NCBI GenBank assembly: GCA_029862005.1 | Contig: JAOTYD010000004.1 | Coordinates: 62,001-126,000, forward strand | From: Gammaproteobacteria bacterium | GTDB taxonomy: Bacteria > Pseudomonadota > Gammaproteobacteria > GCA-001735895 | DNA length: 64,000 nucleotides | Direction: 5' to 3' | Shown here: piece by piece, positions 8,919-17,750 of the stretch | Layout of the letters: the number at the start of each line of letters is the position of its first letter | Position numbering within the stretch: position 1 is the first letter of the stretch | Made by a program: the position numbers and the translations under genes | Notes under the pieces: model-generated | What the model was told of the DNA's origin: nothing | Databases searched by the model: none | The model's input: only the letters and a program-made list of their open reading frames with translations

Positions 8919-9530
8919 ATGTTCAAATCAATCGGCACCACCATAATTACCGGGATAATCACCGTACTTCCGATCGTGCTGACGGTCTACCTGCTGTACT
9001 GGCTGGTGGTTTCATCCGAACAGGTAATGGGCACCGCATTGCGCTGGGCCTTACCCGAAATTATTTATTTTCCTGGACTCGGCACCATCGTGGGCCTGGT
9101 GCTCGTATTCATGGTCGGGCTGCTGATGAAAGCGGTGCTGGTAAGGCAATTGTTTGCTTTTAGTGAAGAGATCCTTTACCACTTGCCGATCATTAAAACC
9201 GTTTATCGTGCGATCCGCGACCTCTTCGATTTCTTTTCTCCGAAAAAAGAGAATTTTGACCGGGTTGTCATTGTCAATTTCAATAACATGGAGGTGATTG
9301 GTTTTATCACCCAGGAAGACCCGCATCGTTTGCCCGAATCGTTCCGTAAACCCGATAGTGTGCTGGTCTACATTCCGATGAGTTACATGATTGGCGGGTT
9401 CACCTTGTTGATTCCAAAGGCCGACGTCAGGCCCTGTCAGATGAACATGGAAGAGGCCATGCGGTTTGCTTTGACCGCGGGGATTACCAGCCAAAGTGAT
9501 GATCCAAAATCCCGGATAAAAAGCGCATGA
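8919..9530 (+). CDS. DUF502 family membrane protein
   Basis: A 203-residue protein with two strong transmembrane segments in the first 80 residues (TIITGIITVLPIVLTVYLLYWLV and LGTIVGLVLVFMVGLLMKAVLV). A soluble part follows with the family pattern LPIIKTVYRAIRDLFDF, then FITQEDP and VLVYIPMSYMIGGFTLLIP. DUF502 members are widespread in proteobacteria and without an agreed function. It overlaps the next gene by 4 nt (ATGA), so the two are probably co-translated, though no functional link is known to me. Confidence 0.85.
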   Translation: MFKSIGTTIITGIITVLPIVLTVYLLYWLVVSSEQVMGTALRWALPEIIYFPGLGTIVGLVLVFMVGLLMKAVLVRQLFAFSEEILYHLPIIKTVYRAIRDLFDFFSPKKENFDRVVIVNFNNMEVIGFITQEDPHRLPESFRKPDSVLVYIPMSYMIGGFTLLIPKADVRPCQMNMEEAMRFALTAGITSQSDDPKSRIKSA

Positions 9531-10522
9531 AGGCAATGATTCTCGAACAGCCCGGGGTACCACTAAAACTCGTGCAGCGACCCGATCCCGAGCCCGGCCC
9601 GGGCCAACTGCAGGTCACGGTTTCGGCCTGCGGTGTGTGTCGCACCGATCTGCATGTCGTCGATGGCGAATTGACCGAACCCAAACTGCCGATTATCCCC
9701 GGACATGAAATCGTCGGAACCGTGAGCGCTCTCGGTGCAGGCGTCGCAGATTTCAAGATTGGCGATCGCATCGGTATTCCCTGGCTGGGGCACAGCTGCG
9801 GATGCTGTGGCTACTGCAAAACCGGACATGAAAACCTCTGCGACGAGCCCGGTTTCACCGGATACCAGATCGATGGCGGATACGCCGACATGACCGTCGC
9901 CGACGCGCAGTTTTGCTTTACTTTGCCCGATGAATACGGTGATGCCGAGGCGGCGCCACTGCTGTGCGCGGGCCTGATCGGTTATCGTTCGCTGGTGATG
10001 GCCGGTGATGATTCGATGCGGCTCGGCATCTACGGTTTCGGTGCAGCCGCCCATATCGTCGCGCAGGTAGCGCGTTACCAGAAACGTGAGGTTTATGCCT
10101 TTACCAGTCCCGGGGACGAAGCGGCACAAGAATTTGCGATCGACATGGGCGCGGTCTGGGTGGGTGATTCCGACATCGCGCCGCCATGCGTGCTCGATGC
10201 AGCAATCATCTTTGCCCCGGTCGGCTCACTGGTGCCGGCCGCACTGCGCGTAGTACGCAAGGGTGGCATTGTCGTTTGCGGCGGTATTCACATGTCGGAT
10301 ATTCCGAGTTTCCCCTACGATATCCTGTGGGGCGAGCGCGTGCTGCGCTCGGTCGCCAACCTGACGCGCCAGGATGCAATCGATTTTCTCGCACTGGCAC
10401 CGAAGGTCCCGGTTCAAACCCACATCGAGGAGTTCAAACTCGAACAGGCTAACCAAGCCCTGCAGGCCCTGCGCAGCGGTAATCTCACCGGTGCCGCCGT
10501 GCTCCGCCCCCGGGATCATTAG
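9527..10522 (+). CDS. Zinc-dependent alcohol dehydrogenase family protein
   Basis: A medium-chain dehydrogenase of 331 residues. The catalytic zinc ligands are visible as Cys38 (ACGVCRTDLH) and His60-Glu61 (PGHEIVG). The structural zinc site is the four-cysteine stretch CGCCGYCKTGHENLC at about residues 94-108. The coenzyme-binding loop is GIYGFGAAAHI, an altered GxGxxG. It resembles the AdhA/YjgB-like group acting on small alcohols or aldehydes with NAD(P)H; the substrate is not determined by sequence. It overlaps the DUF502 gene by 4 nt and converges on the desaturase gene. Confidence 0.85.
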   Translation: MKAMILEQPGVPLKLVQRPDPEPGPGQLQVTVSACGVCRTDLHVVDGELTEPKLPIIPGHEIVGTVSALGAGVADFKIGDRIGIPWLGHSCGCCGYCKTGHENLCDEPGFTGYQIDGGYADMTVADAQFCFTLPDEYGDAEAAPLLCAGLIGYRSLVMAGDDSMRLGIYGFGAAAHIVAQVARYQKREVYAFTSPGDEAAQEFAIDMGAVWVGDSDIAPPCVLDAAIIFAPVGSLVPAALRVVRKGGIVVCGGIHMSDIPSFPYDILWGERVLRSVANLTRQDAIDFLALAPKVPVQTHIEEFKLEQANQALQALRSGNLTGAAVLRPRDH

Positions 10523-10548
10523 CGGCGAAACTGCGCAGTGAGCTCGAC

Positions 10549-11727
10549 CTAGGTGTTCACCAACTGGTATCCGCGCAGATAAGCCGCGAAATCTTCCAAC
10601 GCTTCTATCCCGCTTTGTTCACAGGCCGCACACCAGGCACGAAGGCGCTCGACGCGACCCGGTTCCTCTTTTGAGCCCCGGGTCCAAACTTCCTTCAACT
10701 GCTGCCTGAAGCGATAAATTGTCGCCAGGGTCTCGTCCTGCAGCAATACGCGGTCGATGGTTTGCACCGAGCGCGGGTCGGAAGGAATTCCCTCTCGCGT
10801 CATTAGCCGACGCGCCCGCCTGATGAGTCGACGACCCATGCGATCGGTATTACGTTTGGCCTCGCGCAACGCCGGCCTCACCACCATCTGGCCATATCGT
10901 TTCAGAATAAAAAAACGCTGGCTAACAACTGCTTGCGCAGTATCGCGATCGACCAGGCGCTTGCCGATTTTACTAATCGCGCGCGGGGCCAGGCGTTTCA
11001 CCTTCGCCAACTTGCACATGGCCAGCAACCGGATATAGGCCCAGCCGATATCGATCTCCCACCATTTATTCGACATACGCGCCGATGCCATGTAGGCGTG
11101 GTGGTTGTTATGCAGTTCTTCGCCACCGACCAGGATTCCCCAGGGCAGGATGTTCGTCGATGCATCCGGTGTTTCAAAGTTGCGGTAACCCAGGTAATGA
11201 CCCAGGCCGTTGATGACACCGGCTGCCCAGAACGGAATCCAGATCATCTGCACACCAAAGATAACCAGTCCGGGTAGTCCAAACAGAAGCACATCGATTA
11301 ATCCCATCAGGGCAATCCCCAGACTGGGATACGCCGCGTAAAGATGGCGCTCGAGCCAGTCGTCTGGTGTGCCCTGGCCAAATTTTGCAAGCGTTTCCTG
11401 GTTACGGGCTTCACGCCGATACAATACGAGCCCACCAAACAACACGGTCGTAATCCCCTTGTAACGAGGACTGTGTGGGTCGTCTGCAGTCTCGCAGGTA
11501 GCATGATGCTTGCGGTGAATCGCGACCCATTCGCGGGTAACGGTTCCGGTGGTAAGCCACAGCCAGAAACGGAAGAAATGACTGACCACCGGCTTGAGAT
11601 CCAGCGCGTTGTGCGCCTGGTGCCGATGCAGGAATATGGTTACGCTGGCGATGGTGATGTGGGTCAGGACTAACGCAATAACTACGTAGGCCCAGGTTGG
11701 TAAAACTAAAAAACCTTCAAATGACAC
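10549..11727 (-). CDS. Acyl-CoA/acyl-lipid delta-9-type fatty acid desaturase
   Basis: A membrane di-iron desaturase of 392 residues. Its three histidine boxes are HRHQAH (residues 34-39), HRKHH (71-75) and HNNHH (about 205-209, in GGEELHNNHHAYMA), and transmembrane helices lie at the N-terminus and around residues 150-180. It introduces a cis double bond in saturated acyl chains and so sets membrane fluidity. A positively charged C-terminal part of about 150 residues (VKRLAPRAISKIG, RRLIRRARRL) extends beyond the catalytic core. A hairpin with a T-run lies about 100 nt upstream on the same strand. Confidence 0.87.
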   Translation of the reverse strand: MSFEGFLVLPTWAYVVIALVLTHITIASVTIFLHRHQAHNALDLKPVVSHFFRFWLWLTTGTVTREWVAIHRKHHATCETADDPHSPRYKGITTVLFGGLVLYRREARNQETLAKFGQGTPDDWLERHLYAAYPSLGIALMGLIDVLLFGLPGLVIFGVQMIWIPFWAAGVINGLGHYLGYRNFETPDASTNILPWGILVGGEELHNNHHAYMASARMSNKWWEIDIGWAYIRLLAMCKLAKVKRLAPRAISKIGKRLVDRDTAQAVVSQRFFILKRYGQMVVRPALREAKRNTDRMGRRLIRRARRLMTREGIPSDPRSVQTIDRVLLQDETLATIYRFRQQLKEVWTRGSKEEPGRVERLRAWCAACEQSGIEALEDFAAYLRGYQLVNT

Positions 11728-11826
11728 GGGTTACCTCTCCGCATTGCGGACATATTTCCCTCTTCAGCAAGGGTGCGCACAGGAGAAACCCGAATGGAAC
11801 TCTAATGATGACAGGGAAAGCTGGAT

Positions 11827-11850
11827 AAAAAAGCCGCTCTTCGGCGGTTA
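11827..11850 (-). terminator. Hairpin with T-run upstream of the desaturase gene
   Basis: On the minus strand a short stem (ACCGC, loop CGAAGA, GCGGC, with one G.U pair) is followed by six T. No minus-strand gene lies upstream for it to terminate, and it is about 100 nt before the desaturase start, so it may act as a leader attenuator. The stem is short and the call is weak. Confidence 0.4.
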
Positions 11851-12013
11851 AAATAATAAGATATATTCTAGCTCAAAAAGTTCCTCGAGATACAGGTTTT
11901 TTGGAAACAGATTCTATTTCCAGTCGCAAGGGTTTATCCTGACCGTCAGCGTTGCCCGCAGCCGGGCAATAGTTCGATTCAGAAACCAGCCTATGAACCA
12001 GGAGCAATAAAAC

Positions 12014-12850
12014 ATGTCGTCTGTCAGTGAAGATCAGAATCTCGCCATTTTTTGCGATTTTGAAAATGTAGCGCTGGGCGTCAGGGATGCGAGGATAGAA
12101 AAGTTCAATATCAATCTGGTACTCGAGCGCCTGCTGGTAAAGGGGAGCGTAGTTGTCAAGAAGGCGTACTGCGACTGGGAGCGATATAAGCAATTCAAGT
12201 CGGTAATGCACGACGCGGCCTTTGAGCTGATCGAGATTCCGCACACCCGCCAGTCGGGTAAAAATTCGGCCGACATTCGCATGGTGGTCGATGCGCTCGA
12301 CCTCTGCTACACCAAGGAGCATCTAGACACCTTCGTTATCGTCAGTGGAGACTCCGATTTCTCACCACTGGTCAGCAAGCTCAGGGAGAATAATAAAACC
12401 GTGATCGGAGTCGGGGTGAAAAGTTCGACCTCGGACTTGCTGATGAGCAATTGTGACGAGTTCATTTTTTATGACGACCTGGCCCGGGACGAGGAGTCGA
12501 GCCGTCAACGCAAGCGCAAGCCACCGACCAAGAAGAAAGCAGCGGGCAAGAAAAGCAGCGGCACCGCGGCTGAAGCAGCAAAACCCGAAGAGGAAAAAAT
12601 CGATGATGCCATCAGCCTCGTCATGGAGACTGCGGAAGCGCTTTACGCGGAACGCGATGATCGGGACAAGTTATGGGGTTCGATGGTTAAGCAGGCCCTG
12701 AAACGGCGGCGTCCGGGCTTCAACGAACGTTACTATGGCGTTCGCTCTTTCAGCGACTTGCTGGAAGAGGCCGAGAGACGCGGACTGATTCGCCTGTCGC
12801 TGGATGAACGTTCCGGTGGTTACCTGATTCAGAAAATTGACGAAGACTAA
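12014..12850 (+). CDS. NYN-domain nuclease-like protein with OST-HTH/LOTUS domain
   Basis: A 278-residue soluble protein. Residues about 10-145 form a NYN (PIN-like, LabA/DUF88) domain, with acidic positions in FCDFENV, SADIRMVVDALD and IVSGDSDFSPLV that match the metal-binding pattern of PIN nucleases. A lysine-rich linker (about 155-185) follows, then an OST-HTH/LOTUS-type winged helix (about 195-275: DKLWGSMVKQALKRRRPGF, GGYLIQKI). The family is thought to bind or cut RNA. No partner gene is adjacent. The start ATG at 12014 puts the catalytic core at the normal distance from the N-terminus. Confidence 0.85.
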   Translation: MSSVSEDQNLAIFCDFENVALGVRDARIEKFNINLVLERLLVKGSVVVKKAYCDWERYKQFKSVMHDAAFELIEIPHTRQSGKNSADIRMVVDALDLCYTKEHLDTFVIVSGDSDFSPLVSKLRENNKTVIGVGVKSSTSDLLMSNCDEFIFYDDLARDEESSRQRKRKPPTKKKAAGKKSSGTAAEAAKPEEEKIDDAISLVMETAEALYAERDDRDKLWGSMVKQALKRRRPGFNERYYGVRSFSDLLEEAERRGLIRLSLDERSGGYLIQKIDED

Positions 12851-13006
12851 TTTCACCGCAGCTGCTGCTGGTATACCAACCCTCGCCCGGGTAAATTGCA
12901 GCTTGTTCCGGTTGAGCTAAACCAAATTAATCCTGAAGCTTACCTTAAATGGGGGATGCCGCAGTGGGTTTGTGGTTGTTATAGTTGTGCTCGAGGAGAG
13001 ACAAAA

Positions 13007-13135
13007 ATGCAACAGAATCACAAAGCGCAGCCGACTGCGAGATCAACATTACCGGAGCGTCACTTTGAAATGCGAATTGGCGAAGGACTGTTCGTTCTTG
13101 GTTTATTTGCCGTTCTGATGCTGGTGATATTTTAA
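13007..13135 (+). CDS. Hypothetical single-pass small membrane protein
   Basis: A 42-residue frame starting ATG at 13007 with a GAGGAG-type ribosome site at 12992-12998. The C-terminal half is one hydrophobic helix (GLFVLGLFAVLMLVIF) reaching the last residue, and the N-terminal half is polar and basic. Longer in-frame starts upstream exist but give an unlikely leader. I do not recognise it; the good ribosome site and helix are the only support. Confidence 0.45.
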   Translation: MQQNHKAQPTARSTLPERHFEMRIGEGLFVLGLFAVLMLVIF

Positions 13136-13202
13136 AAAGCCCGTAAGCGTGGGGTCATCGATAAATCGACATCACTGGTACCGCTAAAAACGCGGACGGT
13201 GT

Positions 13203-13454
13203 TCAGGGCCCGGCACCGATGCTGGACACAAGAAGCCAGATCAGGCAAAGCAGTGCGACTCCGTAGAAAATCATCGCAAACCAGTAGGTGCGCGGCTCAT
13301 CGTCGCGATTGCGCTTGTGCGCCCACTCACGAAAACTCACCAGGCCTTTGCGATTGCCCTTGACCCAGACCGAGCGCGTGAATAATCCATTTGCGATCAG
13401 GTAGCAAAGTATCAGGATAACGAAGGCAATGAAGAGTGACTCGAGTCTCGGCAT
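13203..13454 (-). CDS. Hypothetical two-helix membrane protein
   Basis: An 83-residue protein with one hydrophobic helix at each end (SLFIAFVILILCYLIANGLF and YWFAMIFYGVALLCLIWLLV) and a basic loop of about 30 residues between them (WVKGNRKGLVSFREWAHKRNRDD). No family is recognised. It lies downstream of the MFS transporter gene on the same strand, separated by 84 bp, and could be in its operon. Confidence 0.55.
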   Translation of the reverse strand: MPRLESLFIAFVILILCYLIANGLFTRSVWVKGNRKGLVSFREWAHKRNRDDEPRTYWFAMIFYGVALLCLIWLLVSSIGAGP

Positions 13455-13538
13455 GGATCAGGTCAGGACATCGTGCCGGCGAAATAGCAGGGCCTGAGCT
13501 TCAACTCGACAACGCCCGTTCCATTTTTAGAGACCACT

Positions 13539-14741
13539 TTAAACCTGCCGCCCGAAGGAATGATTAACCCTCGGCAGCAACAGTACCGCGCTGAAGATCA
13601 TCAATGCGGTTATTGCTAGCAGGTTGAACAACCTGGAAAATCCTCCGTTTGCGTGAATCCAGCCGATCAATGGAACCGCTGAAGCCATTACTGAAAAAGT
13701 AACCACGTAGCGCAGCGCATAGGCACGGCTGCGCCATTCGCTGCGCGCCATTCGGCCGACCAGTACATCGTTGATCGGAATCTGGCCAAACACCACAAAC
13801 ATGAAGGCGATCGACACGAGCAGCGCAGTCATTCCCTCGAGATGCGCCATCAGGTAGAAGAAGATTGCCTGTAACAGCGCCACCGCTGAAAAAACGAGAC
13901 GCAGCGAGTGATGATCGACCAGATAGCCAATGATGAGTTGAGCGAGCGCGGCGAGAGAAAATACCAGGAAAGCATACCAGCCCACCAGGGTAGCGGTGCC
14001 GGCCAGCTCGCCCAGGCGCTCGGCAAATATCCTGGGCAATGCGAAGGTAGTACTCTGAAAGATCAAGCCGCCGACTGCCGTGGTGAAAAAAATAATGGCA
14101 AATACTTTTATCAGGATCCGGCGCGGGATTACCTGGGCCTCCATCTTGTTATTGGAGCCACTGGTTTCGGTACGATCCGCCGCTCCCTGGTTGTCGTTAA
14201 CGATAAAAACCCAGTACGAGATGCCGAGCAGTATCGAAACAATTCCCGGCACATAAAAGGCGCTGCGCCAGCCCGCACTGTCGATCAGTAACCCCGTCAA
14301 TAGTGCAGCGCTGGCGACGCCGAGATTGCCGAACACGCCGTTCACGGCAATTGGAATCCCCGTTCGCGCGCGCCCATGCACCACCATGGCGAGTCCGACC
14401 GGGTGATAGATAGCCGCGAATATTCCAATCAAGGTCAGGCCCAGCGCAATCTGCAGCGGGGTATCAGCCATCCCGGCCAGTATCGAGCTGATGCCGATGC
14501 CAATAAAGAAAATTACGATCATCCCCTCCCGGCTCCACTTGTCGGCGATCCACCCGGCCAGCAAGGCGCATACACCGAAAGCGATAAAACCAGGCGTCGC
14601 GTAGGGAATCAGGGCCGCATAACTCATACCCCATTCGTCGGTAAGACGCAGTGCGGCGACCGATGCAAAAACCAGCATGAAAAGGTGGTCCAGGAAATGT
14701 CCCAGGTTGAGATAGAGAAATTTGACCTGACTGCGCTGCAT
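13539..14741 (-). CDS. MFS transporter, fosmidomycin-resistance-like
   Basis: About 400 residues and 12 hydrophobic helices in two halves, joined by a polar loop around residues 190-205 (DRTETSGSNNKMEAQ). The opening QVKFLYLNLGHFLDHLFMLVFA and the segment YHPVGLAMVVHGRARTGIPIAVNG resemble the Fsr-like branch of the major facilitator superfamily. The true substrate is unknown. I placed the start at ATG 14741 because the longer frame to 14834 would overlap the divergent gene and adds a non-family leader; no strong ribosome site distinguishes them. Confidence 0.8.
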   Translation of the reverse strand: MQRSQVKFLYLNLGHFLDHLFMLVFASVAALRLTDEWGMSYAALIPYATPGFIAFGVCALLAGWIADKWSREGMIVIFFIGIGISSILAGMADTPLQIALGLTLIGIFAAIYHPVGLAMVVHGRARTGIPIAVNGVFGNLGVASAALLTGLLIDSAGWRSAFYVPGIVSILLGISYWVFIVNDNQGAADRTETSGSNNKMEAQVIPRRILIKVFAIIFFTTAVGGLIFQSTTFALPRIFAERLGELAGTATLVGWYAFLVFSLAALAQLIIGYLVDHHSLRLVFSAVALLQAIFFYLMAHLEGMTALLVSIAFMFVVFGQIPINDVLVGRMARSEWRSRAYALRYVVTFSVMASAVPLIGWIHANGGFSRLFNLLAITALMIFSAVLLLPRVNHSFGRQV

Positions 14742-14818
14742 AAAAGACCCGTGGTAATTGACGAGCCCCGCATTGTGATAAAAAATGATCCCCAGTACAA
14801 AGCTTATTAAGCCAGGCC

Positions 14819-15991
14819 ATGTCGCTAGTACCAAAACTCAGACGTATCGCACTCAACCAGCAGGGCCTGTTGAGAGCCGATGCATTCGGCCGCGGCAAAC
14901 AGGCCACGCTGCGCGCTATCGAACAACTGGGTTACGTGCAAATCGACACGATTTCGGTTGTCGAACGTGCCCATCACCACGTCCTGTGGTCCCGGGTCGG
15001 TAACTACAGTCCCAGGTTCCTCGATCAACTGGTGCGCGAACGCAAGGTATTTGAGTACTGGTTTCATGCGGCGGCATGGCTACCAATGACCGATTATCGT
15101 TTCGCCCTACCGCGCATGGCTCAAATGAACGGCGAACGAGGCTGGTTTAAAGACAGCGATCAAAAACTGAAGCACGAGATCCTGGCACGTATTACATCGG
15201 AAGGCCCGTTGCGGGCGCGTGATTTTGAAGACGTACCGCGGAGTAACACGGGATGGTGGGACTGGAAACCCGCCAAGCAGGCGCTGGAGCAACTATTCAT
15301 GCAGGGCGAGCTCATGATCAGCGCGCGCGAGGGTTTTCAAAAAGTCTACGACCTGCCGGAGCGCGTTCTTCCCGACTGGGTGGATACGCACATGCCCGAC
15401 CTGGATGAATATGCCGACTACCTGGTCGACACCACGCTACGAGCACATGGATTTGCGAGTCTGGTTTCAATGACTTATCTACGCAAGGGGCAGAAACTAC
15501 GCGAGGCTGTCAAACGGCAGTTAATGCAGCGTATCGAGGACGGTTCACTGACCAGCGTAACCCTCAACAGCAGCACCGTTTACATCGATCCGGAACTGCT
15601 GGATTCCCGTGCCCCGCGTTGTCTCGCTCAGGTACGCATATTATCGCCTTTCGATAATACGGTTATTCAACGCCGACGCAGCCGCGACCTGTTCACCTTC
15701 GATTACCAGATTGAATGCTACGTGCCGAAGCCCCTGAGACAGTTCGGTTATTTCTGTCTACCGATTATGTATCGCGACCGACTGGTGGGCCGGGTCGATT
15801 GCAAGGCACATCGCGCTGCTAATAAACTCGAGGTAAGGTCCTTACATATCGAACACCGGGTCGAAAAAGACTTCACTGCCCTGCTTGGCCAGGCCCTGCA
15901 ATCATTTGCGACATTTAATCATTGTGACCAGATTCATATTCAGCCTGACGCTTCGAGTGATTATCTGAGCCACTCAGAAGTATGCCTGTGA
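14819..15991 (+). CDS. YcaQ-like winged-helix DNA glycosylase
   Basis: A 390-residue member of the HTH_42/YcaQ family, whose E. coli member unhooks DNA interstrand crosslinks by base excision. Family landmarks are QLGYVQIDTISVVERAHHH (about residues 38-56), which contains the catalytic QID-type motif, followed by VLWSRVGNY, FEYWFHAAAWLPM and, near the C-terminus, LGRVDCKAHR-like VGRVDCKAHR. It is divergent from the MFS gene with about 77 bp between the preferred starts, so they may share control, for example in resistance to a crosslinking agent. That link is an inference. Confidence 0.85.
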   Translation: MSLVPKLRRIALNQQGLLRADAFGRGKQATLRAIEQLGYVQIDTISVVERAHHHVLWSRVGNYSPRFLDQLVRERKVFEYWFHAAAWLPMTDYRFALPRMAQMNGERGWFKDSDQKLKHEILARITSEGPLRARDFEDVPRSNTGWWDWKPAKQALEQLFMQGELMISAREGFQKVYDLPERVLPDWVDTHMPDLDEYADYLVDTTLRAHGFASLVSMTYLRKGQKLREAVKRQLMQRIEDGSLTSVTLNSSTVYIDPELLDSRAPRCLAQVRILSPFDNTVIQRRRSRDLFTFDYQIECYVPKPLRQFGYFCLPIMYRDRLVGRVDCKAHRAANKLEVRSLHIEHRVEKDFTALLGQALQSFATFNHCDQIHIQPDASSDYLSHSEVCL

Positions 15992-16285
15992 CAAAGTCTG
16001 GCGGACTCCGCGGGATATTTCCGAAACGAAAATATAGTCTCAACGACGAGCCGACTTACCGATAACCGGCTTTGATAATCTGGTGACTCTTTTGTTCGAA
16101 TACCATCAAGCGCACGCGTCAGAGTATTCGGCACTAACGTCAACCGGGCTTATAAAAATCGCCAATTCTCAAACTCAATCCGAAATTTCATACTAAGCTT
16201 GCAGGTTAAGAGTAACTGTTACAGCAAGCCGGGCCCTCACGGGCGTTAATCCGTAAACGAACTAACTCAACAACGCGGAACTACT

Positions 16286-16516
16286 ATGGGAACAGAATTC
16301 TTTTCAGCATCAATGATCAATTTACTGATCAATTTGTGTTACACGATTGTCGCGCTGATCGTTGGTGTATATAGCCTGCTCTGGATCGATAAGCGGCTCC
16401 TGAAAAATATCGATTTTGAAGGAGAATTAAAGAAGGGCAATTTAGCCGTGGCGATATTTGCCTCAACTATTCTCATCTTTGTCGCCATCATCATTGCATT
16501 CGGATTTCGCGGCTAG
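16286..16516 (+). CDS. DUF350 small membrane protein
   Basis: A 76-residue protein with two transmembrane helices (INLLINLCYTIVALIVGVYS and LAVAIFASTILIFVAIIIAF) separated by a charged loop that carries DFEGELKKGNLAVAI, a DUF350 signature. DUF350 proteins typically have an even number of helices and are often found next to other membrane or transglutaminase-like genes. The next gene starts 11 bp downstream, indicating an operon. Function is not known. Confidence 0.75.
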   Translation: MGTEFFSASMINLLINLCYTIVALIVGVYSLLWIDKRLLKNIDFEGELKKGNLAVAIFASTILIFVAIIIAFGFRG

Positions 16517-16527
16517 GGACGAGTGAA

Positions 16528-17400
16528 GTGTTTAAGAATAAGGATCCTTTATTTCTGCATCCCTATTTTCCCTTTGCCCTGCTTCTGTTTCTGGTGGTGC
16601 TGGGATTGATTCATGAGCAGTTGCAGGAAGCGATCCCTGCCTGGAACATAGAGACACCTGTCCGGTCCGAACTTGATCTAAAAATCGAGGATTCGGCAAC
16701 TGCGCTGGCGCAACAGGACCTTTCACTGGAGACCGGGCGCTACAGCATTGATATTTTACCCCTGTCGATAAGCCGGGGTGATTCGGAAATGAACAAGCTG
16801 TTAAGAGACAGTGATCAGTATGACTACCCGATTACTTACTGGTATTTCCACGACAACAAGCAGCTGATATACACGATGTCTGCTTCGGGCGTGGACGGCA
16901 AACAAAAGCTTGCCAATGTCTATCTCGAAGGCTACGAGCCTTTCCCCGTGGACAACGTGATGATCCCACTACTGGTATTATCCCAGCGTAAAAGTTACCA
17001 GCTTGATTCCATCCATTATTTTGGCAGGCAGGATGTCTGGCAGTCCAGTCGACAGGCGTATCTATATTCGCGCGGTGACTGTGAAGATCACGCATTGATT
17101 CTGGCGGACTGGCTGATTGCGATGGGGGAGGATGCTCGCGTCGTAGTCGGTACCTGGAATGGCGAAGGACATGCGTGGGTGTCACTGTTAAAAGACGGTC
17201 GGGAGTACCTTCTTGAGGCCACGAAAAAATCCGGTCTCGGTCGAAACAAACCTTATCCTCTGGCGAGCCTGCATACGGACTACGTGCCCGAGTATATGTT
17301 TAACGACCGGTACTTCTGGGTGAATACCGGTACCAAATACACTCCACGCTACGCTGAAATCGCCTGGGAAAAACGCAGCCGTTTCAACTATCTCGACTAG
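16528..17400 (+). CDS. Membrane-anchored transglutaminase-like protein
   Basis: A 290-residue protein with an N-terminal signal anchor (PYFPFALLLFLVVLGLIHEQL) and a long extracytoplasmic part. The C-terminal third carries the transglutaminase/papain-like triad pattern: Cys in SRGDCEDHALILADWL, His in GEGHAWVSL and an acidic residue in EYLLEATKK. It is therefore probably a periplasmic cysteine peptidase or amidase-like enzyme of the transglutaminase-like fold. The start is GTG at 16528. It is paired with the DUF350 gene; substrate unknown. Confidence 0.7.
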   Translation: MFKNKDPLFLHPYFPFALLLFLVVLGLIHEQLQEAIPAWNIETPVRSELDLKIEDSATALAQQDLSLETGRYSIDILPLSISRGDSEMNKLLRDSDQYDYPITYWYFHDNKQLIYTMSASGVDGKQKLANVYLEGYEPFPVDNVMIPLLVLSQRKSYQLDSIHYFGRQDVWQSSRQAYLYSRGDCEDHALILADWLIAMGEDARVVVGTWNGEGHAWVSLLKDGREYLLEATKKSGLGRNKPYPLASLHTDYVPEYMFNDRYFWVNTGTKYTPRYAEIAWEKRSRFNYLD

Positions 17401-17750
17401 GCACACCCGGGACCTTACCTCGTCTCGATTTCGAAATCCCGTTATTAGTCTGCACGAGTTTGTCTTCCCTAAAGGAGACGCTGGGGAGCATCTCCTAAGC
17501 TTCGGTGATCGGCCATAATCAGACGTTGGCTTTTGTGACGGACTGAGAGAGAGGTATTCATATCTTTCTCCAACTCTGCTGAATAGACTGATTCCGGTTT
17601 AAAACAGTAGTAACTAAGCAGCCATTTTTATTTCCGTAGACGATATTTTCCACGCCAAGGTAATCACTCACTTGGTTTCCCGCTTACACTTATGTCCAAA
17701 CAAGGCTTACTTCTTGTATTTAAAACTTTCACATTTAAAATATAACATGT
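17401..17750. other. 350-bp intergenic region without a gene
   Basis: No convincing coding frame. An imperfect inverted repeat is present (AGGAGA at about 17475 with TCTCCT at about 17493). The last 80 bp before the PhyH gene are AT-rich and could hold its promoter, but no clear -35/-10 pair is seen. Confidence 0.5.
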
